Source: Marinobacter goseongensis (GTDB lineage Bacteria > Pseudomonadota > Gammaproteobacteria > Pseudomonadales > Oleiphilaceae). Taken from it: 64,000 bases of DNA. Shown in pieces: positions 17,496 through 26,935 of the stretch (position 1 is its first letter; the number at the start of each line of letters is the position of its first letter). The DNA lies in assembly GCF_023156235.1 (NCBI RefSeq), contig NZ_JAKZAI010000011.1, positions 105,940 through 169,939 of the forward strand. The letters are read 5' to 3'. The notes beneath the pieces were generated by a model. That model worked only from the letters and a program-made list of their open reading frames with translations, ran no database searches and was not told where the DNA came from. Made by a program: the position numbers and the translations under genes.

Positions 17496-19493
17496 ATGTA
17501 TCCGGAACTCGGACAGTTTGCGCTGATACTTGCGCTACTACTTGCTGTGCTTCTTTCTGTGGTCCCGCTGGCGGGCTCGGTAACCGGCCGGGATAATCTG
17601 CAGGCGTTTGCACGCCCGCTCTCGGCCGGCTTGTTCGTGTTCGTCGCCATTGCCTTCGCGATTCTCACCTACGCCTTCCTGATTGATGACTTCTCCGTGG
17701 CCTATGTCGCCAATAACAGCAACAGTATGCTGCCCTGGTACTATAAGTTCAGTGCGGTCTGGGGCGGCCATGAAGGCTCACTGTTGCTGTGGATTCTGAT
17801 GCTGGCAGGCTGGACGCTCGCCGTCGCGGTGTTCAGCCGCCGCTTGCCCTCGGTGATGATTGCCCAGGTACTGGCGGTGATGGGCATGATCACCGTGGGT
17901 TTCCTGTTGTTCACCATCCTGACGTCCAACCCGTTTGACCGGATGCTGCCGAACGTGCCGGCAGACGGCAACGACCTGAATCCGCTGCTGCAGGATTTCG
18001 GGCTGATCGTCCACCCGCCGATGCTGTACATGGGGTATGTGGGCTTCTCGGTTGCCTTTGCATTCGCCATCGCCGCGCTGATCAATGGCAAGCTGGATGC
18101 GGCCTGGGCTCGCTGGTCGCGCCCCTGGACCACGGTGGCCTGGGCCTTTCTGTCGCTGGGCATTGCTCTCGGCAGCTGGTGGGCTTATTACGAGCTTGGC
18201 TGGGGCGGCTGGTGGTTCTGGGATCCGGTTGAAAACGCCTCGTTGCTGCCCTGGCTGTCGGGCACTGCACTGATGCATTCGCTTGCAGTGACGGAAAAAC
18301 GCGGTGTGTTCAAGAGCTGGACGGTACTGCTGGCCATCGTCACCTTCTCGCTGAGCCTGCTGGGCACCTTCCTGGTCCGCTCCGGTGTACTGACCTCGGT
18401 GCATGCGTTTGCTTCCGACCCTGAGCGCGGTACTTTCCTGCTGGCGCTGCTGGCCATCACCATTGTATCGAGCCTGATGCTTTACGCGGTTCGTGCCCCG
18501 GTCGTGCATGTCCGTTCCCGCTACGGCTCGATGTCGCGGGAGATTTTTCTGCTGTTAAACAACGTGCTGCTGGTGGCTGCCACACTGCTGGTTCTGATCG
18601 GAACCCTGTACCCGCTGGTGCTGGATTACCTGGACATGGGGCGGTTGTCCATCGGTGAGCCATTCTTCAATCTCACCTTCAGCCCGCTGGCCGTGGCGAC
18701 CGGATTGCTGATGGGCGCCGGAGTGTTCTCGCGCTGGAAGAAAACCGACGGGGGCTGGCTGGGTCGTAAATTGTTGTGGCCGCTGGCGGTCAGCCTGCTG
18801 GTAACCACCGTTTTGATGGTGGTCTATGGTGGATTCAAGCCCTGGGCCTTCATGGGCTGTTTCGCAGCGGTGTGGGTATCGGTCGCGACCCTCTGGGATT
18901 TGTGGGACAAATCGGCGTCGAGAAAAGGGCGGCTGTATGGCCTCAAGCGCCAGTCCCGGAGCTATTACGGCATGGTGCTGGGGCATCTGGGCATGGCCAT
19001 CACCATGGCCGGTGCCACCGTAGTTTCCAATTACGGGATCGAACGTGATGTGCGCATGAGTCCGGGTGACACCGCGATGGTGGGGGATTACCAGGTCGAG
19101 TTTATCGAGATCGGGGATCGCCAGGGCCGCAATTTTTCCGCCCAGTATGGCACTTTTGTAGTGTCGATGGACGGAGATGCTGTCTCGATCCTGCATCCGG
19201 AAAAACGCCAGTACCTCGTGCAGCGCAGCGTCATGACCGAGGCAGGCATTGACGCCGGACTGTTCCGCGATGTGTTTGTCGCGGTCGGTGAGCGCATCAG
19301 CGACGACGCCTGGGCGATCCGGCTGCAATACAAGCCGCTGGTGCGCTGGCTGTGGTTGGGTTCGATTTTCATGGCCGCCGGCGGCTTCCTGGCCATCGCG
19401 GACCGGCGCTATCGTGTCCGCGACAAGGCTACTGAGAAGCGCGCCGCCACTACGCCCGAGCCCCGGGGCGACGCGGCGGAGGCGCTGTCATGA
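17496..19493 (+). CDS. ccmF: Cytochrome c heme lyase subunit CcmF
   Basis: CcmF is the large membrane protein that ligates heme from CcmE to the CXXCH motif of apocytochromes with CcmH and CcmI. The 665 residues hold many membrane helices and the tryptophan-rich motif GWWFWDPVENAS beginning near Trp239. Other conserved segments include KFSAVWGGHEGSLLLW and LIVHPPMLYMGYVG. The last four bases (ATGA) overlap the start of ccmG. Confidence 0.96.
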   Translation: MYPELGQFALILALLLAVLLSVVPLAGSVTGRDNLQAFARPLSAGLFVFVAIAFAILTYAFLIDDFSVAYVANNSNSMLPWYYKFSAVWGGHEGSLLLWILMLAGWTLAVAVFSRRLPSVMIAQVLAVMGMITVGFLLFTILTSNPFDRMLPNVPADGNDLNPLLQDFGLIVHPPMLYMGYVGFSVAFAFAIAALINGKLDAAWARWSRPWTTVAWAFLSLGIALGSWWAYYELGWGGWWFWDPVENASLLPWLSGTALMHSLAVTEKRGVFKSWTVLLAIVTFSLSLLGTFLVRSGVLTSVHAFASDPERGTFLLALLAITIVSSLMLYAVRAPVVHVRSRYGSMSREIFLLLNNVLLVAATLLVLIGTLYPLVLDYLDMGRLSIGEPFFNLTFSPLAVATGLLMGAGVFSRWKKTDGGWLGRKLLWPLAVSLLVTTVLMVVYGGFKPWAFMGCFAAVWVSVATLWDLWDKSASRKGRLYGLKRQSRSYYGMVLGHLGMAITMAGATVVSNYGIERDVRMSPGDTAMVGDYQVEFIEIGDRQGRNFSAQYGTFVVSMDGDAVSILHPEKRQYLVQRSVMTEAGIDAGLFRDVFVAVGERISDDAWAIRLQYKPLVRWLWLGSIFMAAGGFLAIADRRYRVRDKATEKRAATTPEPRGDAAEALS

Positions 19494-20026
19494 AGCGCCT
19501 GTTCCTGTTTTTGCCGGTGATTCTGGTCATCGTGCTTGGCGTGGTGCTTTTCGCAGGTATCGGCAAAGATCCCAATCGGCTGGAATCTGCGTTGATTGGC
19601 AAACCCGTGCCAGCTTTTAACCTGTCCGATCTCGCTGACGCTGAGCGGCAACTGGACGGTGAGGTTTTCAGGGGCGAGGTGTCTCTGTTGAACGTGTGGG
19701 GCACCTGGTGCCCCGCCTGCCGCGACGAGCACGACGACCTGTTGTGGCTGGCGGAGGACAAGGGCGTGCGTATTATCGGCCTGAACTACAAGGACAATCG
19801 CGAAGATGCGCTGGTCTGGCTGGAGCGCCTGGGTGACCCCTATGCGGTGACCCTTTACGACCCCCGGGGTACGCTGGGCTTTGATCTGGGCGTCTACGGC
19901 GCGCCGGAAACCTACGTGATTGACCCCGAGGGCATTGTGCGGCACCGCCATGTCGGGGTGGTGAATGAAAAGGTCTGGAAAGAAGACCTGGAACCGCTGG
20001 TGACTCGATACCGGGAGGGCGCGTGA
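19490..20026 (+). CDS. ccmG: Periplasmic thioredoxin-like reductant CcmG (DsbE)
   Basis: CcmG keeps apocytochrome cysteines reduced. The 178-residue protein has an N-terminal membrane anchor (LFLFLPVILVIVLGVVLFAG) and a thioredoxin fold with the redox motif WCPAC (Cys74, Cys77) and the cis-proline region GAPETYVIDPEG. The start overlaps the ccmF stop by four bases and its own stop overlaps the ccmH start, so this is a tightly coupled stretch. Confidence 0.96.
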   Translation: MKRLFLFLPVILVIVLGVVLFAGIGKDPNRLESALIGKPVPAFNLSDLADAERQLDGEVFRGEVSLLNVWGTWCPACRDEHDDLLWLAEDKGVRIIGLNYKDNREDALVWLERLGDPYAVTLYDPRGTLGFDLGVYGAPETYVIDPEGIVRHRHVGVVNEKVWKEDLEPLVTRYREGA

Positions 20027-20508
20027 TGGCCCGGTGGTTTGCCATGTGTCTGCTGCTGGCGATGCTGCCACAGACGGTGTCCGCCGACGAGGCGAACGTC
20101 CAGGGCTTTGATAACCTGGCGGAGGAGCAGCGCTACCGCGAGTTGATATCCGAGCTGCGTTGCCCGAAGTGTCAGAATCAGAACATTGCCGACTCCAATG
20201 CACCGATCTCAAAGGACATGCGGGATGCGGTCTACCTGATGATGCAGGATGGCGCGTCAGACGACGCCATTGTCGGTGCCCTGGTGGATCGCTTCGGCGA
20301 GTTTGTGCGCTACAACCCGGAGGTGGACCGTCGTACCTTTTTACTGTGGGCGACACCCGCCATTACCGTGGGTATCGGCCTGCTGGTGGTCGGCGGCATT
20401 GTGATACGGTCGCGCCGCCGCGGTGAGCAGGGCGCCAGCCTTACTTCCGAGGAGCAGGCCCGGGTCAGCCGGTTGCTGGCCGGCGAAGACCGGAACAGCC
20501 ACTCCTGA
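20026..20508 (+). CDS. ccmH: Cytochrome c maturation thiol protein CcmH
   Basis: CcmH is an anchored periplasmic protein whose cysteine pair reduces the apocytochrome CXXCH site. It has a signal sequence (WFAMCLLLAMLPQTVSADE), the family motif LRCPKCQNQNIADS with Cys46 and Cys49, and a C-terminal membrane helix (WATPAITVGIGLLVVGGIVI). I prefer ATG 20026 (TGATG with the ccmG stop); GTG 20023 would add one residue. It is the short form, with the TPR part encoded separately as ccmI. Confidence 0.94.
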   Translation: MARWFAMCLLLAMLPQTVSADEANVQGFDNLAEEQRYRELISELRCPKCQNQNIADSNAPISKDMRDAVYLMMQDGASDDAIVGALVDRFGEFVRYNPEVDRRTFLLWATPAITVGIGLLVVGGIVIRSRRRGEQGASLTSEEQARVSRLLAGEDRNSHS

Positions 20509-20549
20509 TCTGATGTTTCCACTCCCTTCCAACACGTTACGAAACTCCT

Positions 20550-21830
20550 ATGACTGATACTTTATTCTGGATACTCGCCGCGGCGCTGATATGCCTGTCG
20601 CTGGCTTTCATTATCTGGCCGCTGTTTTCGCACTGCGCGGATCGTCGCGCCCAACTGGATCTGCGTAATCAGAATCTGATGGCCTATCGTTCCCGCATGG
20701 AGGAGCTCGACAGCGAATACCAGGCCGGCATTCTCGATGAAGAGAATTACCGGCAACTGCGCGAAGAGCTGGCGGGCAGCATGCTGGACGATGTCCCTGA
20801 CGCTGACAATGGCTCGGCGGGTGGGGTTACGCCGGGGCGGGGTCGCCGCAGCGCCCTGGTCATTGCCCTGCTGAGTTTTTTGGCGGTGCCTGCGGCTGCG
20901 GTGTACATGTACCAGCAGTGGGGCGCCATGGAGGACGTTGCGCAGTACCGTGCGATGCAGGAAATGACGGCCTCCTCTGGCGACCGTGTTCAGCAGATGA
21001 CCCGGCTCACCGAACAATTGCGGGAACGCCTGGCAGCCAAGCCTGACAATACCGAGGGCTGGGCCATGCTCGGGCGCAGCTACATGCGTCTGGAGCAATA
21101 CGAGGATGCAGCCTGGGCGTTTGAACAGCTGGCCGGCCAGGTGCAGGATGACCAACAGTCCGAAGCCACGGCCTGGGGGCTGTCTGCCCAGGCGCTGTTC
21201 TTTAACAGTCAGGGCGCACTGAACGATGATGTCACCCGAGCGATCGGCAAGGCGCGAGCGCTGAATCCGGACGAGGTCAATGCACTGGGTCTGCTGGGCA
21301 TCTCCGCGTTCAGCGGGGAAAACTACGAACAGGCTGTAGGCTATTGGGAACGCATTGTCGACGTGGCACCAGATCATCCGCAGATCGCGTCCATTCGCGA
21401 GGGCATCCGCGAGGCCTATCAACGACTCGGCCGGGATGCGCCAGAACAGGAGGTCGCAGAGGCCAACGGACCCGGTGTGACGGTACGGGTTGAGTTGACG
21501 GAAGCCTTCGAAGGACAGATCCCCGATGACACCACGCTGTTCGTGTTTGCCCGCAGCACGGATCGGGAGAATCGCGTTCCGCTAGCGGTGGCGCGTCTGA
21601 CCGCAGGGGATCTGCCAGCGGACATCCGTCTTGACGACCGCTACACCATGTCGCCGGAAAACCGCGTGTCGGAAGCCGCCGAAGTCTTGCTGGTGGCTCG
21701 CCTGTCGCCGTCCGGTACGGCGAAGGCCCAGGAAGGCGACTGGCAGGGTGTAGTGACGGATCCGGTTGCCGTGACCGATAACCGGGAGGTCGCTGCAACC
21801 CTGGTGATTGACCACCAGCTGCGGGACTGA
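20550..21830 (+). CDS. ccmI: Cytochrome c maturation TPR protein CcmI (CycH)
   Basis: CcmI chaperones apocytochrome c to the CcmF-CcmH lyase. The 426-residue protein has two N-terminal membrane helices (LFWILAAALICLSLAFIIWP and ALVIALLSFLAVPAAAVYMY) separated by the cytoplasmic loop YRSRMEELDSEYQAGILDEE, then TPR repeats (GWAMLGRSYMRLEQYEDAAWAF) and a C-terminal beta-rich domain with VFARSTDRENRVPLAVARL. It ends the ccm operon and converges with batD across 21 bases. Confidence 0.93.
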   Translation: MTDTLFWILAAALICLSLAFIIWPLFSHCADRRAQLDLRNQNLMAYRSRMEELDSEYQAGILDEENYRQLREELAGSMLDDVPDADNGSAGGVTPGRGRRSALVIALLSFLAVPAAAVYMYQQWGAMEDVAQYRAMQEMTASSGDRVQQMTRLTEQLRERLAAKPDNTEGWAMLGRSYMRLEQYEDAAWAFEQLAGQVQDDQQSEATAWGLSAQALFFNSQGALNDDVTRAIGKARALNPDEVNALGLLGISAFSGENYEQAVGYWERIVDVAPDHPQIASIREGIREAYQRLGRDAPEQEVAEANGPGVTVRVELTEAFEGQIPDDTTLFVFARSTDRENRVPLAVARLTAGDLPADIRLDDRYTMSPENRVSEAAEVLLVARLSPSGTAKAQEGDWQGVVTDPVAVTDNREVAATLVIDHQLRD

Positions 21831-21851
21831 AGCCGGCCGTCAGGCCCGGGC

Positions 21852-23609
21852 TCACGAGTGACCGGTCAGCCCTTCCGGGTACAGCGGAGGCAGGCTGTCT
21901 GCCTGGCTGGCGAGGGAAGCACGATCGCCGCGAACCCGCCTGAGGGCGGCGACCAGCGCTGAACCGTGCCACGGTTCCTGTTCTTGCCCGGGCTTGCCAA
22001 ACAGGTGGCGCTGCAGGGCCTCAAGCTGTTCACTCAGGCGCGCATCGCCCACATGGGCTGTGACCTCGGCAACGCTGTCAAACGGGTGGTCGATACCACC
22101 GCGGTGGGAAAAATGCCGGTTCGCCCATTGCGGCAGCAGCCTGAGGGTGTTCGAGGATCCGGTGGTGGCCGCTTTGCACAGCTGCTCGAACAGGACTTTC
22201 TCGCCTTCGTCGGTGGCCAACGGCTGGCCGCGCTGCCCCGCATCCTTTTTGCCCCTTGTGCGCCACCACAAGCCCGCTGTTACCAGCCAGGCCAGGGCCA
22301 GAATCAGACTGAGCCACGGCCAGAAACCGGAACTCCCCGGCATGGCCGGGGCAGCTTGCTGGGCGGTGTCGGCGCCTGTATCCGGCTTTTTGTCCTGGCG
22401 GGGTGACGGCGCCGGTGCCTGACCCGGTGGTGCCTTCACGGCCAGGGTTCGAGCAGGAATCACGGCGTATTTTTCCTCATCCGCCTCGGTGTCCCACCAC
22501 GCAATGCGTATCTCCGGCACAATCAGGTTGCCTGGCTGCACGGGCACCATGGCCGTGGTCTGTGTCAGGCTAGAGGTGAGGCCGTCGCCGGTGGCGTCGG
22601 TGTTCCGTTCGGGGGTTTCCGGGTAGGTGCGGATGCCCGGCACGTCCATTTCCGTAAACGGTGGCAGCGTTTCTGCGGGCAATCCCTCCGCCTTCAGTGC
22701 CAGTGTGCGGGTCAGATTCTGGCCGGTGGTCAGTGTCTGGTTTTCGGGCAGCCCGGACTCTGTCAGCTCCAGGCTGCGCGCCGGCAACCAGGTATCACCG
22801 CTGAAACTGGCGGGTATGGCTTTCACCGGGATATCGAACAGGTCCTCGCTGTCACGCAGGAACTTGAGTTGGCCGTCCGGGGTGCGTGCCCGCCCCTCGA
22901 AGCGGATAGTATTGAGGGTGAATTCCCCGGGCTGCTGGGGATAGATCGCGTAACGCCGCTCCACCACGCGAAAGCGTGCGCCGTCGCGGTAGCGGCTGTA
23001 CTCCCGCTGTTTGCCCAGAGTTTCAATGATCGCGTTCGGGTGCTCGGGTTCGGACAATTCGCCACGGATCAAATTGCCGCTGAAAAACAGCTTGATGGTC
23101 AGCACCAGCTGTTCCTGAACGAACACCTCGTCTTTGTCAGTGGACAGCTCAATGAAACTGTCCCGCGGTTCCTCGCTGTCCTGCTGCGGTGGACTTCCGC
23201 TCATCACATTGATATCCACCGGTTCTGATTGGGCGTCCTGGAAGGTCAGGGCCGGGATGGTCAGCCTGCCGGTGGTCTTAGGCGCCAGCTCGAAGGTCCA
23301 GGTGATTTCGCCCACCATTTCATTGTTGACGGTGCGGATGCTATAGCGCTGGTTGCGCCCGAGAATCTCGAAGTCTTCCTCGACTTTTTCGATGTCCGGT
23401 GACGGCAGGTTGGAAATGTCCAGATCGAACAGGTTGCCGAGGTTGATGTCGATCTTCATGCTGCCCCGCACATTGAGCGTGAGCACCTCGCCCTCGTAGA
23501 GTTGTGCTCTGTCCGGCTCTACCGTGAGTTCATTCTCGGCCCAGGCGGGCCACGCCAGGCAGAACAGCATGGCGGTCAGGAAGAAGGGGGTCGCAAGCCG
23601 GTTTACCAT
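21852..23609 (-). CDS. BatD-family membrane protein
   Basis: A 585-residue protein with a signal peptide (ATPFFLTAMLFCLAWPAWAE), beta-rich extracytoplasmic domains (NELTVEPDRAQLYEGEVLTL), and a membrane helix near 430-450 (FWPWLSLILALAWLVTAGLW) before a charged cytoplasmic tail. This layout is that of BatD, encoded with VWA proteins in Bat operons linked to stress tolerance; the biochemical role is not settled. Its ATG overlaps the stop of the upstream VWA/TPR gene by seven bases. It is the last gene of the moxR operon. Confidence 0.88.
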   Translation of the reverse strand: MVNRLATPFFLTAMLFCLAWPAWAENELTVEPDRAQLYEGEVLTLNVRGSMKIDINLGNLFDLDISNLPSPDIEKVEEDFEILGRNQRYSIRTVNNEMVGEITWTFELAPKTTGRLTIPALTFQDAQSEPVDINVMSGSPPQQDSEEPRDSFIELSTDKDEVFVQEQLVLTIKLFFSGNLIRGELSEPEHPNAIIETLGKQREYSRYRDGARFRVVERRYAIYPQQPGEFTLNTIRFEGRARTPDGQLKFLRDSEDLFDIPVKAIPASFSGDTWLPARSLELTESGLPENQTLTTGQNLTRTLALKAEGLPAETLPPFTEMDVPGIRTYPETPERNTDATGDGLTSSLTQTTAMVPVQPGNLIVPEIRIAWWDTEADEEKYAVIPARTLAVKAPPGQAPAPSPRQDKKPDTGADTAQQAAPAMPGSSGFWPWLSLILALAWLVTAGLWWRTRGKKDAGQRGQPLATDEGEKVLFEQLCKAATTGSSNTLRLLPQWANRHFSHRGGIDHPFDSVAEVTAHVGDARLSEQLEALQRHLFGKPGQEQEPWHGSALVAALRRVRGDRASLASQADSLPPLYPEGLTGHS

Positions 23610-25441
23610 GGGGTATCACCCTCGTCGGATTGAGTATCTCGTTGCTGGTACTGCTGCAGGAATTTCCGCCGTAACAGTCCGCCCGGATCGTCCGGAATCC
23701 GCCTCAGCCACTGCTCCTGGCCCTGGGTCAGGGGCGCTTCGGTCAATTCTGCCGGCGCCGGTTGCTGCTGGCCGTTGGCGTCATTGGCCGTGGCAGACTT
23801 TTCGGCGCCAGAGGGCTGCTGTGGTGGCTCGTTGCCATTCTCCTGGTCTGACGGCGCACCACTCTGGCTATTCTGCTGCTCGCCGGTTTCTTCGCTGCTT
23901 TCCTGGCCACTCTCCTGGCCACTCTCCTGGCCACTCTGGTCGCCCTGCTGGCTGTCGGGATCCTGTTCACCGTTGTTGCTGTCATTGCCTTGTTGATTCT
24001 GGTCGCTGTCGCTCCCATTATCGTCGCTGTTCTGATTGTCCGGGTCCTGGTCGCCGTTCCCGGACTGGTTTTCTGACTGCTGCTGGTTCAGCAGTTGCTC
24101 CACCAGATCCCGGTTGACACGGGCATCTTCCATGTCGGCTTCTGCGTCCAGCGCGTCGTCATAGGCCTTGATCGCTTCTTCCAGTTTGCCGGCGCGGGCC
24201 AGAGCGTTACCGCGATTGTAATCGGCCCGCGGCGTGGCGGCGCGGTCGAACGCTTCTGCCGCGGCCTCGTAATCCTGATTCCGGTAGTGTGCGCTGCCGC
24301 GCCACTCCGGATTCTCCAGTTCCGTGGCAGCGCTTGCCGGGTCTTCGGCGATCATTGCAGGTGCCCGTTGGTCTTCGCGCGCCCAGAGTTCTGCCCAGCT
24401 CAGTGCCATTGCGGGCCTGGGTGCCAGTGGCAGCAGAGTGAACAACATCAGGGCAAGGGCGCCTTTACGCCACCCGATCAGAATCAGCGGCAGGGCCAGC
24501 CATAGCAGCCAGTAACCGTCGTCCTGAAAGCGATTGACGGTGAGATCCCGCTCGCTGTCCTGCCACTCCCCGGCGTCTTCGGACCGCAGGCGCAGGTTAT
24601 TGATGTCGGTGTCGTCGATGGTGAGGCGCTGGCTACGGCCACCGTTGCGGCTGGCCAATTGCTGCAATGCCGACGGACTGGCCTTGGCCATGACGATACT
24701 GCCGTTTTCGCGGATAAAGCCCTGTTTGGGTAACGGAATGGGGCCGCCTTCCGCAGTGCCGACGATCAGGGTGCTCAGTGGGAACGGGCTGTCTCGAAGG
24801 GTTTCCGTGATCTGGTCCTGGTAGCGGTCGTTGACATTATCGGTCAACAGCAGCAGCTGACCGTCCCCGGGGGCACCCTGTTCCAGCAACGCCAGCCCCC
24901 GCGCAACGCCGAGATCGGCCCGGTTTCCGGGCGCCGGCATGATCACCGGATCGAGCACATCGAGCAAGCCGACGATAGTGTTGCGGTCGTCCGTCAGAGG
25001 GCTGACAGCGTGGGCGTCCGCCGCATACACCACCAGGGCGGTGAGGCTGCCTTCCCGCTGATCGAGAATGTCGCGGATCTTGCGCTTTGCCAGGGTCAGA
25101 CGATCGGGCTCCACGTCCGTGGCAAGCATCGACAACGACAAATCCAGTACCACCACCAGGCTGTCATTCTGTTGCTGCAGCGGCGTTGGCACCTGACGCC
25201 AGGCGGGCCCTGCCAGCGCAATGGTCAGAACGAGCAGCGCTGCGGCGGCAACCAGCAAGGGTGACCGGCTGTGCCCGCTGGACTGACCATGGCGGGTGAT
25301 GACCGGGCGCAGCAACCGATCCGGGATGATGCGTGCCCAGCCGCTGTCACTCTGGCGCGCCTTGCGGAACATCACTGGCAGGAATGGAATGGCCAGAAGG
25401 AGCAACAGCCACAGCGGGCGCAGGAAGTGGAAGTCAGCCAT
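23603..25441 (-). CDS. VWA and TPR protein (BatB-BatC-like fusion)
   Basis: A 612-residue protein. The N-terminal half has a membrane helix (LWLLLLLAIPFLPVMF), a second near 66-84, and a von Willebrand A domain with the metal-site motif DLSLS (VVLDLSLSMLATDVE). A third membrane segment (GYWLLWLALPLILIGW) precedes TPR repeats (YRNQDYEAAAEAFDRAATPRADYNRGNALARAG). The last roughly 150 residues are almost entirely Gln, Ser, Asn, Asp, Gly and Glu, including tandem QESG units. The TPR part is what is called BatC when separate. It overlaps both neighbours and is surely cotranscribed. Confidence 0.88.
   Translation of the reverse strand: MADFHFLRPLWLLLLLAIPFLPVMFRKARQSDSGWARIIPDRLLRPVITRHGQSSGHSRSPLLVAAAALLVLTIALAGPAWRQVPTPLQQQNDSLVVVLDLSLSMLATDVEPDRLTLAKRKIRDILDQREGSLTALVVYAADAHAVSPLTDDRNTIVGLLDVLDPVIMPAPGNRADLGVARGLALLEQGAPGDGQLLLLTDNVNDRYQDQITETLRDSPFPLSTLIVGTAEGGPIPLPKQGFIRENGSIVMAKASPSALQQLASRNGGRSQRLTIDDTDINNLRLRSEDAGEWQDSERDLTVNRFQDDGYWLLWLALPLILIGWRKGALALMLFTLLPLAPRPAMALSWAELWAREDQRAPAMIAEDPASAATELENPEWRGSAHYRNQDYEAAAEAFDRAATPRADYNRGNALARAGKLEEAIKAYDDALDAEADMEDARVNRDLVEQLLNQQQSENQSGNGDQDPDNQNSDDNGSDSDQNQQGNDSNNGEQDPDSQQGDQSGQESGQESGQESSEETGEQQNSQSGAPSDQENGNEPPQQPSGAEKSATANDANGQQQPAPAELTEAPLTQGQEQWLRRIPDDPGGLLRRKFLQQYQQRDTQSDEGDTPW
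23901..23936 (-). repeat. Tandem 12-bp repeat, three copies, in the VWA/TPR gene
   Basis: TCCTGGCCACTC is repeated exactly three times on the plus strand; on the coding strand this gives consecutive QESG units in the low-complexity tail. The unit is four codons, so gain or loss would keep the frame. Confidence 0.9.
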
Positions 25442-26474
25442 GGCGCGGCCTCCGTTGTCCCCGCTGACGCGGATTATCGGGATTGCGTACGCCCGCCACC
25501 CGCGCCAGTTTGAGTGCCTGTAATAACAGCCAGACCAAGACCGCCGCGGCAGCCGGCCAGACGAACAGGTCCGTCACCGGGCGGTAATGTTTGCCTTCAA
25601 GCTCAATGGGTTCGAGCTGATCAATACTCTGGTAGATCATCTCCAGTTCCGGCAGGCTGCGGGCGCGGAAGAACTCGCCGCCGGTCTGCTCGGCCATGCG
25701 TTCCAGCAGGGCTTCATCGAGATCCCGTGACGGGTTCACCTGGCGGGAGCCCAGCAAACCGCGCTGGATCATGGATTCGGCGCCAATGCCGATGGTGTAG
25801 ATGCGCACACCGGTTGCCTTGGCAATTTCGGTGGCCTTGTCGGGGGTGATCTCACCGGCGGTGTTGGCGCCATCGGTCAGCAGGATCACCACGCGCTGCT
25901 CCTGAGGGCGGTCTCGCAATCGTTTGACCGCGAGTCCGATAGCATCGCCGATGGCGGTGGCGCGACCGGCCATGCCGATTCCGGCTTCATTCAGCAGTGT
26001 GCGTACGGTCGCCAGATCGAAGGTCAGCGGCGCCTGGATATAGGGTTCAGTGCCGAACAGCAGGAGGCCCAGGCGATCCCCTTCGCGACGCTGGATAAAG
26101 TCATCCACCACCCGCTTGACCGCCTGCAGGCGGTTGATGCCGCGGCCCTGAATGATCATGTCCTGCTCATCCATACTGGGTGAGATATCCACTGCCAATA
26201 GCAGGTCGCGGCCGCTGACCGGCATTTGCACGGGCTCACCCACGTGTTGAGGGCGCGCTGCCGCTACCACCAGCAACAGCCAGGCAAGCAGCAGAAACAC
26301 CCCCTGCCACCAGGGCAAGCGGCTGCCACTGCGGCTAACCCCGGGGAGATCCGACAGCCAGTGCCCGACGGGCAGCACCGGTGCGTCGACCGATTGCCCC
26401 GAGCGCCGGACCAGGCGGACCAACAGCGGCGCCAGCACCAACAGCAACACCCAGGGATAGGCAAGACTCAGCAT
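25434..26474 (-). CDS. VWA-domain membrane protein (BatA-like)
   Basis: A 346-residue protein with N-terminal membrane helices (YPWVLLLVLAPLLVRLV and WWQGVFLLLAWLLLVVAAA), a VWA domain with the metal-binding motif DISPSMDEQD, LLLFGTEPYIQAPLTFDL and VILLTDGANTAGEI, and a C-terminal helix (VWPAAAAVLVWLLLQAL). ATG 26474 has a GGGGG ribosome site and overlaps the preceding stop; the GTG at 26492 is less likely. BatA-type proteins are thought to work with the MoxR ATPase as metal-dependent adaptors in the envelope. Confidence 0.9.
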   Translation of the reverse strand: MLSLAYPWVLLLVLAPLLVRLVRRSGQSVDAPVLPVGHWLSDLPGVSRSGSRLPWWQGVFLLLAWLLLVVAAARPQHVGEPVQMPVSGRDLLLAVDISPSMDEQDMIIQGRGINRLQAVKRVVDDFIQRREGDRLGLLLFGTEPYIQAPLTFDLATVRTLLNEAGIGMAGRATAIGDAIGLAVKRLRDRPQEQRVVILLTDGANTAGEITPDKATEIAKATGVRIYTIGIGAESMIQRGLLGSRQVNPSRDLDEALLERMAEQTGGEFFRARSLPELEMIYQSIDQLEPIELEGKHYRPVTDLFVWPAAAAVLVWLLLQALKLARVAGVRNPDNPRQRGQRRPRHG

Positions 26475-26935
26475 GACTGACCCCCAAGCCACGCCCGTGC
26501 GAACGCGATAGCGCTGTCCGGATCCGCCGACGCTGTCGGTTGCCAGCTGCTGGTGATCATGGCCTCAACGGCAGGCCGCGACGCCACCCGGTCTTGCGGA
26601 CTGGTTTTCAACAGGAAGTCCGCCCACTGATCGCCGCTCATGGCCTCCGGGCGCTCCGTGGGGTAGCGTGTGCGGGCACACTGTTTCAGCAGGGCATTGA
26701 GTTGGGCAAACCACTCGGGAGAGGCGGTGCGGGACCGGGCAAGCAGGTCCAGCTCCCGGCGCGCAATCCGCAACCAGCGGTGTCTGCGCCGGCGGCGACG
26801 GATCATCAGGAAGAGGGCCATCAGTGCGATCAGCACCAGAACCAGGAGCAGCCACCAGCCCGGTGCCGGGGGCCAGAAGCCGCCGGTTTCGGGAAGCTGG
26901 ATATCCCGAAGCTGGCTCAGCGGATCCTGTTCCAT
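26468..26935 (-). CDS. DUF4381 single-helix membrane protein
   Basis: A 155-residue protein starting MEQDPLSQLRDIQLPETGGF, then one membrane helix (WWLLLVLVLIALMALFLMI), a very basic stretch (RRRRRRHRW) and a cytoplasmic helical domain ending in FARAWLGGQSC. This is the usual DUF4381 layout; these genes regularly lie between the DUF58 and VWA genes of MoxR operons, but no activity is known. It starts at the stop codon of the DUF58 gene and overlaps the BatA-like gene. Confidence 0.88.
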   Translation of the reverse strand: MEQDPLSQLRDIQLPETGGFWPPAPGWWLLLVLVLIALMALFLMIRRRRRRHRWLRIARRELDLLARSRTASPEWFAQLNALLKQCARTRYPTERPEAMSGDQWADFLLKTSPQDRVASRPAVEAMITSSWQPTASADPDSAIAFARAWLGGQSC

